Source: CAZFDT01 sp964518335
Lineage (GTDB): Bacteria; Planctomycetota; Phycisphaerae; Phycisphaerales; Phycisphaeraceae
Length of the DNA stretch: 31,318 bases
Assembly (NCBI GenBank): GCA_964518335.1
Contig: CAZFDT010000059.1
Coordinates: 1 to 31,318 of the forward strand
Direction of reading: 5' to 3'
A program made the translations under genes and the position numbers. The first letter of the stretch is position 1. Every line of letters starts with the position of its first letter. Shown piece after piece: positions 17,159 to 24,505 of the stretch. The notes beneath the pieces were generated by a model. That model saw nothing but the letters and a program-made list of their open reading frames with translations. It did not search any database and had not been told where the DNA came from.

Positions 17159-17546
17159 GGCGCTCCCTTTCCTTGAGCGCGTCATGGTACACCAAATGCC
17201 GCGGGACTTTGGACCACGATCGAAGCCGACGTATCGACCCCATCGACCTGGTGCGCGTGGACCAGCCCTCATGGGCGACGCCGTGGGTGCTGCGCGGCGC
17301 GACGTTCTGATCGACGTGCGAAAATCGTGCGTGTCCGCCGGCTCGCGCACTTCGGGGTGGAACCCACCATGACCGGGGTCACGACGCCGGCGGCCTCAGC
17401 CAACCGGCTCAGCGACTCGGTCTTGCCCGTCGAGGCGTTGCCGGCCGCGGCGGGACGGGCATATCCCGTGGCCATCGGCGGGGAGTGACCGCATGGCCTC
17501 ACAACATGCTCTGAAAAAGGTACTTGCGTGCCACCGCCTGCCGCGC

Positions 17547-17598
17547 AAAGAAAAAGCCCTCGGCGAGAATTGGGGGGGAAAGCTCACCCGCCGAGGGC
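17547..17598 (-). terminator. Rho-independent terminator
   Basis: A perfect 10-bp GC-rich stem (17556-17565 with 17589-17598) is followed on the minus strand by TTTTTCTTT. No annotated minus-strand gene ends here, so its transcript must be the short RNA above. Confidence 0.75.
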
Positions 17599-17611
17599 CC
17601 GAACGGAACTG
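17547..17611 (-). ncRNA. Candidate small RNA (about 60-65 nt) with C-rich loop
   Basis: On the minus strand a consensus promoter (17618-17644) predicts a start near 17611. The transcript would run through about 12 nt of leader, then a hairpin with a perfect 10-bp stem, GCCCTCGGCG with CGCCGAGGGC (17556-17565 and 17589-17598), and a 23-nt loop containing seven consecutive C (UUUCCCCCCCAAUU). It ends at a U-tract (UUUUUCUUU). No ORF fits between promoter and terminator and no gene on this strand lies upstream. The C-run could pair with G-rich ribosome sites, as in known C-rich-loop sRNAs (inference). Expression is not shown. Confidence 0.55.
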
Positions 17612-17617
17612 TCGATC

Positions 17618-17644
17618 ATTATACCTGATTATCTGAAATGTCAA
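17618..17644 (-). promoter_or_regulatory. Consensus sigma-70 promoter upstream of the small RNA
   Basis: The minus strand reads TTGACA, 15 bp, TATAAT: both hexamers match the consensus exactly, with a spacer two bases short of optimal. It is the best promoter match I found in the window, and no coding region lies downstream. Confidence 0.7.
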
Positions 17645-17856
17645 GGCCCCTCCACGCCTCTTTCGTGCGACAGGCAAAATGGCGTTATCGGAGCGATGGA
17701 CGGCCGCCCCCCGGCTGCGGATGGGTGCGAAGCTGTACACTGACGACGGCGCAGGGCGGGGCTGGCCTTTGCGGGGCCCGCGCAGCCTTTGGCCGGTGCA
17801 GGCGTTTTGCCGATAAGCCGATATCGCGGGCCGGTCGCCGGTCCCGGGGTTGAACC

Positions 17857-18939
17857 ATGGAGCAATCGCAACCGCCGCAACCTCGCGCCGCACGCCGCCG
17901 CTGGATGACGTGGTTGCGCGTGGTGTTCAGCCTCGGACTCCTGGCCTACCTCCTCTACAGTGTGGACGTGTACGAGTGCCTCCAGGTCCTCCGCCACGCC
18001 GACATGTCCTGGCTGGTCATCACCCTCGCTCTGTTCGCCTTCGGACGCTTCCTCAACGGCATGCGCTGGTACCTGCTCCTCAAGGGCGTCGAGCCCGCCG
18101 TCCGCTACGGCCAGGTCATGCGCATCTTCTTCATGTCAAGCTTCCTGGGCCAGTTCATGCCCGGCGTCGTCGGCATGGAGGCCATCCGCATCGTCGCACT
18201 CGGCCAGTCCATCAAAAACACGGCACAGGCCTTCGCCTCCGTGCTCGTCGATCGCATCCTCGGCTTCTTCTCGCTCGTCACCGTCGTCCTCCTGGCACTC
18301 TGGCTCAACCCCATCCCCAACCTCCACTTCCCCCCTACCGTCCAGTATGCCGCCCTCGCCGGTCTCGTCTGCCTCATCGCAGGCTCCCTGGCCCTCGTCG
18401 CCCCACCTTTGCGACGACTCGTCGATCGACTCATGCCCGGCCCGATCCGCAAACGCGTCAGCCCCAAGCTCCACAAAATCTACGGCTGCCTCGACGCCTA
18501 CCGCGGCATCCCCGGCCGCGTCATCATCGTCATGGCGCTGAGCATGCTCGCACAGTTCCAGACCATCGCCGAGTCCTACACGATGGCCAAGACCCTGCGT
18601 ATCCACGTGGACTTCGAGTACTTTGTCGTCTTCATCCCCGTCATCTTCTTCCTCCTCATGCTCCCCGTGACCATCAGCGGCCTGGGCGTTCGCGAAGGCG
18701 CCTACATTTACGCTTTCCACACCCTGGCCCACCAGATGACTTGGGAACAGGCTTTCACCCTCGGCATCATGATGATGTTCATCGTCCGCCTGGCGTCCCT
18801 GCCCGGGTTCTACTTCGTGGCCGTGTCCCGCCGCAACGTCGCCGACACCATTCACAAGGCCAAGGACCTTTCCCGCCACCCGCCTCCGTCCCCACCCGAA
18901 GCTCCTATGGCGCTGGCCGCCGCCATCACCAAGCCCTGA
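17857..18939 (+). CDS. LPG-synthase-like integral membrane protein (UPF0104/YbhN/AglD type)
   Basis: This 360-residue protein has about seven to eight membrane spans and resembles the transmembrane part of lysylphosphatidylglycerol synthases (flippase-like, UPF0104). Family signatures are RFLNGMRWYLLL, the FLGQFMPGVVGMEAIRI segment, VLVDRILGFFSLV and LPVTISGLGVREGAY. The C-terminal aminoacyl-transferase domain of MprF is absent. The family is linked to lipid or glycan transfer across the membrane; the substrate here is unknown. The N-terminus is hydrophilic and Arg-rich, and the C-terminus is Pro-rich. ATG 17857 has no clear ribosome site. The neighbour at 19011 is convergent, so the gene stands alone. 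Confidence 0.85.
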   Translation: MEQSQPPQPRAARRRWMTWLRVVFSLGLLAYLLYSVDVYECLQVLRHADMSWLVITLALFAFGRFLNGMRWYLLLKGVEPAVRYGQVMRIFFMSSFLGQFMPGVVGMEAIRIVALGQSIKNTAQAFASVLVDRILGFFSLVTVVLLALWLNPIPNLHFPPTVQYAALAGLVCLIAGSLALVAPPLRRLVDRLMPGPIRKRVSPKLHKIYGCLDAYRGIPGRVIIVMALSMLAQFQTIAESYTMAKTLRIHVDFEYFVVFIPVIFFLLMLPVTISGLGVREGAYIYAFHTLAHQMTWEQAFTLGIMMMFIVRLASLPGFYFVAVSRRNVADTIHKAKDLSRHPPPSPPEAPMALAAAITKP

Positions 18940-19010
18940 CCCCCCGGTCGTGCTGCACGATAGCGGGGTCGTCCCGACGACTGGCAGGCAGACGCACGGT
19001 CAGCGTCGTG

Positions 19011-19787
19011 TCATGCCGCGGCGTTGTGTGAGAGACCGACGATGAGGCTGCGGGGCGCCGATTCGATGTAGCGGCGTAATCGGGCGGGGCCGCACTCGCG
19101 TTCGACAATGCGCAGGCCCTCGAAGCGGCCCGCCAGCGAATCGGGGCCGTGCATGTCCAGGGCCATGAAGGCGTAGCGGTCCTCGTCGAGGAGGCGTCGG
19201 GCCAAGGTCATGGCGGCGACGCCCTCTTCGCCGGTGACGGGCTTGAAGTTGCCTTGGAGCATGACGCCCATGGCGGCCAGATCATCGAGGCGATCGGCCA
19301 GGTCGCCGGGGCAGGGCAGGCGCTCGGGGTGGGCCAGCACGGGCGTATAGCCCTCGTCGAGGAGCCAGCGGAACGTGTCGTCCACGTAGCGGGGCCAGGA
19401 ATTCTCCCAGAAGTCCAGCAGGACACAGTCGGACCCGGCCAGGGTGGGCACGCCGTGGACTTTCAGCCAGGAGATGATGCCGTCGAAGAGGCGCACTTCG
19501 CCGCCGGACCAGAGGTGGTAGTCGATGCCATCCGACGCCAGGCGATCGCGCAGGCGATCGACCCAACGAGCGATGCGGGCGGGCGTGTTATCGGGGTAAA
19601 GGTCGGCCCAGACGTGGGGGGTGCAGACGCTGCCGACGTAGCCGTGGGCCTTCAGTTGTGTCACGCACGCCAGTGACGCTTCGACCGACACGCAACCGTC
19701 ATCGACGCCCGGCAACAGGTGGCTGTGCAGGTCGATGCGTCCGACAGGTGGCAGTGATGAAAGCATGACGGCACTCGCAAACGTCAT
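19011..19787 (-). CDS. PHP-domain phosphoesterase, CpsB/CapC (YwqE) type
   Basis: The N-terminus has the PHP metal motif DLHSHLLPGVDDG (His21 and His23), as in the Mn-dependent tyrosine phosphatases CpsB/YwqE that regulate capsule or exopolysaccharide synthesis. Further PHP elements are TPHVW, HPERLP near the middle and FMALDMHG near the end, which fit the remaining ligands. The protein has 258 residues, the usual length. A second ATG at 19766 is an alternative start. No polysaccharide genes or tyrosine kinase lie next to it, so the phosphatase role is inference from the family. It lies 65 bp after cinA on the same strand. Confidence 0.82.
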   Translation of the reverse strand: MTFASAVMLSSLPPVGRIDLHSHLLPGVDDGCVSVEASLACVTQLKAHGYVGSVCTPHVWADLYPDNTPARIARWVDRLRDRLASDGIDYHLWSGGEVRLFDGIISWLKVHGVPTLAGSDCVLLDFWENSWPRYVDDTFRWLLDEGYTPVLAHPERLPCPGDLADRLDDLAAMGVMLQGNFKPVTGEEGVAAMTLARRLLDEDRYAFMALDMHGPDSLAGRFEGLRIVERECGPARLRRYIESAPRSLIVGLSHNAAA

Positions 19788-19852
19788 CTTAGACTATCGG
19801 CACAAAGCAGTCGAAGCCGGCAATCCGCATGGGGAAATTAGGATCGAAGTGA

Positions 19853-21136
19853 TTATTCGGCATCGGCGGGCCTGCCCCAGCGGACGAGCGACAGGGGCTG
19901 ACCCAGCAGATGGAGGCGGAGCAACTGCAGCGCAGCCAGGGCGGCGCGCTGGCGAATCATGTCGCGGTCGCCGCCGAGCCTGAGCAGCACGGCATGGGTT
20001 GTGGCGGCATCGGCCAGGCCGACCCACACCGTGCCCACGGGTTTGTCGGGTGTGCCGCCGGTGGGCCCGGCGACGCCGGTCACGGCCACGGCAACGTCGG
20101 CGCCGCCGCGCTGACGAGCGCCCGCGGCCATGGCGCGCACGACGGCCTGGCTCACCGCGCCGTACACCTCGAGCGTTGCCGTGGGCACCCCGAGCTGGCT
20201 CGCCTTCAGGTCGTTGGCGTACGTCACCCACCCGCCGCGATAGGTGTCGCTGCTGCCGGGAATGTCGGTGAGCATGGCGCCGATGAGGCCGCCGGTGCAA
20301 CTTTCGGCGGTGGCGAGCGTGAGCGTGCGTTGCCGCAGGAGCGTAAGGACGACCTGGGCGAGGGTGTCCTCGTTGCGACCGTAAGCGATGGGGCCAAGTG
20401 CAGCCTCGACCAGTGCGAGCGTGTCGTTGAGCTGGCGGTGGGCCACGTCGGGCGAGGGGAACTCGCTGCGGAGGCGGGCCGCCACGATGCCGCCGGTCAC
20501 GGTCGTGCCCACGAGGGGGTTGCGATCGCGGCGCATGAGGTCGCCGAGCATGTCGGCGGCATCACTTTCGCCGACGCCGTAGGTGTTGACCTTGGCCGTG
20601 AGGATCGTGCGTTGTGTACCGGCCAGGGCGTCGAGCTGGGGGGCGATGGCGTGCTGGAAGAGGTTGGTCATTTCTGCGGGCACGCCGGCGACGACGAAGA
20701 ATCGCGCGATGCCGAGTTGGCCGGCGATCGCCGGAGCAGTGCCCCAGCGATTGGGGATGACCTCGGTGCCCGCCGGGTGCAGGGCCTGGACCTTGTTGCG
20801 GTCGGGCATGTCGCGGCCGCGACGGGTGAAGAACGCACGGATCGCCTCGACGCTGGGCTCGTGCTGAACCAGCTCGACACCCATCGCGTCGGCCAGGGCC
20901 TGGCGCGTCAGGTCGTCATCGGTCGGCCCCAGCCCGCCGCTGACGATCACCAGCTCGGCCTGATCGCACGCCGCCCGGATCGCCGCGGCGATCGCCGCGC
21001 GGTCGTCGGCCACCGTCTGGTGATACCGCGTCATGATCCCGCGTCCGGCCAGTTCGGCGCTGAGCCAGGCACTATTGGTGTCCACCGTCTGCCCCAGCAC
21101 CAGCTCATCGCCCACCGACAGGATGATCGCGTTCAT
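19853..21136 (-). CDS. cinA: CinA: MoCF-like domain fused to NMN deamidase
   Basis: The 427-residue protein has the two family domains. The N-terminal MoCF-like domain (about 1-250) begins MNAIILSVGDELVLGQTVDTN and includes SGGLGPTDDDLT. The C-terminal PncC domain (about 260-410) includes TATAES-like LATAESCTGGLIG, YANDLKASQLGV and VTGVAGPTGGTPDKPVGTVW. Full-length CinA proteins hydrolyse ADP-ribose and deamidate nicotinamide mononucleotide in NAD salvage; the competence-inducible name is historical. The ATG at 21136 has no ribosome site. A TATCAT box ends 7 nt before it, so the mRNA may be leaderless. folD is divergent. Confidence 0.95.
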   Translation of the reverse strand: MNAIILSVGDELVLGQTVDTNSAWLSAELAGRGIMTRYHQTVADDRAAIAAAIRAACDQAELVIVSGGLGPTDDDLTRQALADAMGVELVQHEPSVEAIRAFFTRRGRDMPDRNKVQALHPAGTEVIPNRWGTAPAIAGQLGIARFFVVAGVPAEMTNLFQHAIAPQLDALAGTQRTILTAKVNTYGVGESDAADMLGDLMRRDRNPLVGTTVTGGIVAARLRSEFPSPDVAHRQLNDTLALVEAALGPIAYGRNEDTLAQVVLTLLRQRTLTLATAESCTGGLIGAMLTDIPGSSDTYRGGWVTYANDLKASQLGVPTATLEVYGAVSQAVVRAMAAGARQRGGADVAVAVTGVAGPTGGTPDKPVGTVWVGLADAATTHAVLLRLGGDRDMIRQRAALAALQLLRLHLLGQPLSLVRWGRPADAE

Positions 21137-21143
21137 GGGGGAG

Positions 21144-21167
21144 ATGATACGCGCGGATCGCTATGAT
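21144..21167. promoter_or_regulatory. Back-to-back -10 boxes for cinA and folD (candidate leaderless starts)
   Basis: In the 38-bp divergent gap, the minus strand has TATCAT (21144-21149) exactly 7 nt before the cinA ATG and the plus strand has TATGAT (21162-21167) exactly 7 nt before the folD ATG. Neither gene has a Shine-Dalgarno site at the preferred start. No -35 hexamers are visible. Confidence 0.4.
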
Positions 21168-21174
21168 GCGTGCC

Positions 21175-22038
21175 ATGCCCACTCTCCTCGATGGAAAGAA
21201 AGTCGCTGACGAACTGTTGCAGCAGACGGCGTCGCGCGTGCAGCGGATCCGGGAGACGACGCGCGTCACGCCGGGACTGGCGACGGTGCTCGTGGGCGAG
21301 GACCCGGCCTCGGCGACCTACGTGCGCATGAAGAGCAAGCGCTGCGAGGCGGTGGGCATGCGATCGGTCCGCGTCGAGTTGCCCACGTGGACCAGCACCG
21401 AGGAACTCGTCGCCGAACTGACGCGCCTCGGCGACGACGCCGCGGTCCACGGCATCCTCCTGCAGCACCCGGTCCCCAAGCAGATCGACGAGCGGCTGGC
21501 GTTCGAGGCCATCCCCGCCGACAAGGACGTGGACGGCGTGACCATCGCCAGCTTCGGCGCCGCGGCGTTCGACCTGCTCGACCGTCCCGGCTTCGGCTAC
21601 GGGTCGTGTACGCCCGCGGGCATCATGAAACTGCTGCAGGCGCACCAGGTCGAGTTGGCGGGCAAACACGCCGTGGTCATCGGCCGCAGCCCCATCCTTG
21701 GCAAGCCCATGGCCATGATGCTCCTGGCCTCGCACTGCACCGTCACCATCTGCCACTCGCGCACGAAGGACCTGCCCGACGTGGTCCGTCGCGGCGACAT
21801 CGTCGTCGCCGCCGTCGGCAAGCCCCAGTTCGTCAAGGGCGACTGGATCGCCCCCGGCAGCATCGTCGTGGACGCGGGCTACAATCCCGGCAACATCGGC
21901 GACTGCGACTTCGACGCCTGTGCCGCCCGCGCCGCCATGATCACGCCCGTGCCCGGCGGCGTCGGACCTATGACCATCGCCACGCTGATCGACAACACCT
22001 CGATCGCCGCGGCCAGACAGTTGGGCGTGGAGCCCTAG
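21175..22038 (+). CDS. folD: Methylenetetrahydrofolate dehydrogenase/cyclohydrolase FolD
   Basis: FolD interconverts 5,10-methylene-, methenyl- and 10-formyl-tetrahydrofolate in the cytosol. Counting from the preferred ATG 21175 gives 287 residues; ATGs at 21163 and 21166 add only MMRA. Catalytic Tyr49 and Lys53 lie in YVRMKSK. The substrate segments HGILLQHPVP and DKDVDG, the NADP-binding GRSPILGKP and the closing PGGVGPMT are present. The usual QLPLP reads QHPVP. It is followed 14 bp later by an uncharacterised gene and by a lipoprotein gene, probably as one operon. Folate one-carbon genes (gcvT, gcvH) are also in this window but not linked. Confidence 0.96.
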   Translation: MPTLLDGKKVADELLQQTASRVQRIRETTRVTPGLATVLVGEDPASATYVRMKSKRCEAVGMRSVRVELPTWTSTEELVAELTRLGDDAAVHGILLQHPVPKQIDERLAFEAIPADKDVDGVTIASFGAAAFDLLDRPGFGYGSCTPAGIMKLLQAHQVELAGKHAVVIGRSPILGKPMAMMLLASHCTVTICHSRTKDLPDVVRRGDIVVAAVGKPQFVKGDWIAPGSIVVDAGYNPGNIGDCDFDACAARAAMITPVPGGVGPMTIATLIDNTSIAAARQLGVEP

Positions 22039-22052
22039 CCAAAGGTTCACGG

Positions 22053-22640
22053 ATGAGCCAGTTCAACGCACCGACGTATGACATCGAGCGGCCCAGCGGG
22101 CAGTGCGCGTTCACCGGCAGGCCGCTGCAGCCGGGCGAGTCCTACATGGCCGCGCTGGTGGACATCGAGCCGACGCCACAGAACCCGTCGGGCCTCAAGC
22201 GCCTGGACGTGTCCATGGACGCCTGGCAGGCCGGCCAGCACCCCGATCGCATCTTCAGCCACTGGAAGGCCACCGTGCCCGAGCCGTCGGCGAAGAAGAA
22301 GCTGTTCGTGGACGACGGTGTGCTGATGAACCTGCTCATTCGCCTGGCCGACGCCGATCAGCCGCAGCGCATCGCGTTCCGCTTCGTGCTCGCGCTGATC
22401 CTCATGCGCAAGAAGCTGGTGCGCTACGACGGCATCGAGAAGTGCAAGGCGGTCAGCGACCAGGGCGAAGACATCACGCAGGAATGGTGGCTGATGACGC
22501 CCAAGCTCGATGTGAGCAAGGGCATCTTCGGCAAGTGGAACGAGGACGAGAAGCTCCGCGTGCTCGACCCGCACCTCGACGAGCAGCAGACCCTGGCGGT
22601 GACGCAGCAGCTTGGCGAGATCCTGGAGGCGGAGTTGTGA
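22053..22640 (+). CDS. Conserved-looking cytoplasmic protein of unknown function
   Basis: The 195-residue frame starts at ATG 22053 behind AAAGG, 14 bp after the folD stop. I recognise no family. The N-terminus has a knuckle-like CAFTGRPLQPGESYMAAL, reminiscent of half a zinc ribbon, but the second cysteine pair is absent. The rest is charged and helical (RIAFRFVLALILMRKKLVRYD, then a Lys/Glu-rich stretch). No signal peptide or membrane span is predicted. It overlaps neither neighbour and its stop is 2 bp before the lipoprotein start, so the three genes look cotranscribed. Third-position GC is high, supporting real coding. Confidence 0.75.
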   Translation: MSQFNAPTYDIERPSGQCAFTGRPLQPGESYMAALVDIEPTPQNPSGLKRLDVSMDAWQAGQHPDRIFSHWKATVPEPSAKKKLFVDDGVLMNLLIRLADADQPQRIAFRFVLALILMRKKLVRYDGIEKCKAVSDQGEDITQEWWLMTPKLDVSKGIFGKWNEDEKLRVLDPHLDEQQTLAVTQQLGEILEAEL

Positions 22641-22642
22641 GG

Positions 22643-22722
22643 ATGCAAAGGGCAAAAGGTAAAAGGCAAAATGGCGGAAGGTCCATTCTTCCTTTTGCCT
22701 TTTGCATTGTTCCATTTGCCTT
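22643..22722. repeat. AT-rich inverted repeat encoding the lipoprotein signal peptide
   Basis: Arms ATGCAAAGGGCAAAAGG (22643-22659) and CCTTTTGCCTTTTGCAT (22691-22707) pair at 16 of 17 positions. A second nested pair, AAGGCAAAATGG with CCATTTGCCTT (22663-22674 and 22712-22722), extends it. The stretch is far more AT-rich than its neighbours. It begins exactly at the start codon of the gene. Confidence 0.7.
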
Positions 22723-23536
22723 GCTCGGCGGTTGTCAACCCCAGAAGGCCGATCGCACTCAGCCGCCGGTGACGATGCCGGAGTATTACGCGCTGGCCGA
22801 GCGCTACAACGCCAATCTCGCCGGGCTCGACCGCATGCGGGCTCGGGCGAGCGTGCGGCTGTTCTTCCGCGACAGCCGGGGCAAGTGGAAGACGGAGACG
22901 GGCGAGGAGAGCCTGGTCATGTTCGAGCGGCCGCACGGCGTGGCACTGTCGCTGGGCAAGCTGGGTAAGACCGCGGTCTGGGCCGGGTGCAACAAGGATC
23001 AGTACTGGCTGTTCGACGTGATGGAATCGCGGACGGTGTGGTACGGTCGGACGGCCAACATTGCGCGGGCGCGGGAGTTCCCGCTGCCGGTGCATCCGCA
23101 GCGCCTGATCTCGCTTTTGGGAGCGACGCCGATCAACCCGGATGTCGCCACCGATCACAACCAGGTGCGGTGGGAGAGCGGGGCGTTTGTGATCGACGTG
23201 CCGGAGGAGAATCTTCGGCTGTGGCTGGATCCGCGCACGGCGATGCCGCGGCAGATCGTCATGCTCGACGAGGGTGGCGAAGCGGTGGTGTGGTCGAAGC
23301 TCACCGGCGAAATGCGCGTGGAGAAGGCTGACCTGCCGCGCGAGCAGTGGCCGCGCATTGCCGACCGGGCGGAGATGACGATCAAGGGGCAGGAAGGCAC
23401 GCTGACGATGTGGCTTAAGGATGCGACCGACGGTCGCGGCAACGAGCGTTACGATCGCGCGCTGCGGCAGGCGTTCGATTTCAACGTGCTGCTGGGGGCG
23501 CTGCGGCCGCAGGACGCGGTGGACCTGGACAACTGA
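22643..23536 (+). CDS. Predicted lipoprotein with LolA-like fold
   Basis: The 297-residue protein starts at ATG 22643, 2 bp after the preceding stop. The N-terminus is a lipoprotein signal: basic MQRAKGKRQNGGR, hydrophobic SILPFAFCIVPFALL and lipobox LGGC with Cys31. This part is encoded by an AT-rich inverted repeat. The mature chain begins with a helix (YYALAERYNANLAGLDRM), then alternating strands (ASVRLFFRD, VMFERPHGVALSLG, YWLFDV) as in LolA/LolB-like or DUF4292-like lipoproteins, and ends RLWLDPRTAMPRQIVML, with a final beta region. The family call is tentative. Folate genes upstream give no functional hint. It converges with ispH, 9 bp away. Confidence 0.72.
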   Translation: MQRAKGKRQNGGRSILPFAFCIVPFALLGGCQPQKADRTQPPVTMPEYYALAERYNANLAGLDRMRARASVRLFFRDSRGKWKTETGEESLVMFERPHGVALSLGKLGKTAVWAGCNKDQYWLFDVMESRTVWYGRTANIARAREFPLPVHPQRLISLLGATPINPDVATDHNQVRWESGAFVIDVPEENLRLWLDPRTAMPRQIVMLDEGGEAVVWSKLTGEMRVEKADLPREQWPRIADRAEMTIKGQEGTLTMWLKDATDGRGNERYDRALRQAFDFNVLLGALRPQDAVDLDN

Positions 23537-23545
23537 AGCGTACCA

Positions 23546-24505
23546 TCAGGCCACGGACGCCTTGGCCACCGGGCCGTCGCGCAGCACGCGAAGCGACAAC
23601 GGCAGGGAGAAGTGAACGTCCTCCTCGATGCCGCCGACGGTCTGGAGTGTCGCGCCGTAACGGTGGCGCAGATCGTCGATGATCTCCTGCACCAGGTGCT
23701 CCGGCGCCGACGCCCCGGCGGTGAGCAGCACGGTGTCGGCATCCTTGAACCAGGCGTGATCGAGCTCGCTCACGTCATCGACGAGGTACGCGGGCGTGCC
23801 GGTGGTCTGACTGATCTCGGTCAACCGCACCGAATTGGAGCTGTTCTTGCTGCCGACAACGATGCATACGTCGGCCTGCGGCGCCAGGTCGCGCACGACG
23901 TGCTGGCGGTTGGTCGTGGCGTAGCAGATGTCCTCGCTGGGCGGCTCCTTGATCGCCGGGTAACGCTCGCGCAAGGCCTTGATGATGACGTTGGCGTCGT
24001 CCATCGAGAGCGTGGTCTGGGTGAGATAGACCATCTTCTCGTCGCCGCGGAAACGGAGCTTCGCCACATCGTCGGCACTTTCCACGATGGTGAAGGCGTC
24101 GGGCGCTTCGCCGACGGTGCCCACGACCTCGTCGTGGCCGGCGTGACCGATGAGGATCATCTTGTAGCCCTGACGCGCGTAGCGAATGGCCTCCATGTGG
24201 ACCTTGGTCACCAGCGGGCAGGTGGCGTCGATGAGGGTGCAGTTTCTTGCCTTGGCGCGGTTGCGCACCTCCGGGCTTACGCCGTGGGCGCTGAAGACGA
24301 CCGTCGAGTTGGCCGGGACCTCGTCGATGTGATCGACGAAGATGACGCCCTGCCTCACGAAATGCTCGACCACGTGGCGGTTGTGCACGATCTCGTGATA
24401 GACGAACAGCGGCGTGCCGACGATCTTGATGGCCTCCTCGACGGTGTCGATGGCCATGTTGACGCCGGCACAGAAGCCGCGGGGGTTGGCGAGCAGGATC
24501 TTCAT
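23546..24505 (-). CDS. ispH: 4-hydroxy-3-methylbut-2-enyl diphosphate reductase (IspH/LytB)
   Basis: IspH is the last enzyme of the MEP isoprenoid pathway, a 4Fe-4S protein that makes IPP and DMAPP from HMBPP. The 319-residue chain has the three cluster cysteines: Cys12 (NPRGFCAGV), Cys96 (DATCPLVTK) and Cys194 (EDICYATTNRQ). The conserved His and Glu segments are also present: EIVHNRHVV, FSAHGVSPEV, GHAGHDEVVGT and GSKNSSNS. The ATG overlaps the stop of the upstream glycosyltransferase as ATGA, so the genes are cotranslated. Isoprenoids supply lipid carriers, which would suit envelope glycosylation by the neighbour, but that is inference. Length is normal. Confidence 0.97.
   Translation of the reverse strand: MKILLANPRGFCAGVNMAIDTVEEAIKIVGTPLFVYHEIVHNRHVVEHFVRQGVIFVDHIDEVPANSTVVFSAHGVSPEVRNRAKARNCTLIDATCPLVTKVHMEAIRYARQGYKMILIGHAGHDEVVGTVGEAPDAFTIVESADDVAKLRFRGDEKMVYLTQTTLSMDDANVIIKALRERYPAIKEPPSEDICYATTNRQHVVRDLAPQADVCIVVGSKNSSNSVRLTEISQTTGTPAYLVDDVSELDHAWFKDADTVLLTAGASAPEHLVQEIIDDLRHRYGATLQTVGGIEEDVHFSLPLSLRVLRDGPVAKASVA

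Larger units (their letters stand above)
17159..17856. other. Largest intergenic gap (698 bp), no convincing gene
   Basis: The right-hand part contains the candidate small RNA with its promoter and terminator (separate entries). On the left, a minus-strand frame at 17269-17502 has GC-rich third positions for about 45 codons, from GYARPAAAGNAS to TPKCASRR, then loses coding character; it may be a gene remnant. No tRNA or known riboswitch consensus was recognised. The rest, 17645-17856, is GC-rich with no visible ORF of interest and leads to the gene at 17857. Confidence 0.5.

Noticed and set aside
17269..17502. Possible small minus-strand gene in the large gap
   Set aside because: About 45 codons look coding by third-position GC, but the end decays, there is no ribosome site and no family match. 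It is noted in the intergenic entry as a possible remnant only.
17840..17860. tRNA T-arm-like GGGGTTGAACC before the gene at 17857
   Set aside because: No acceptor stem, anticodon arm or matching 5' half could be drawn around it.
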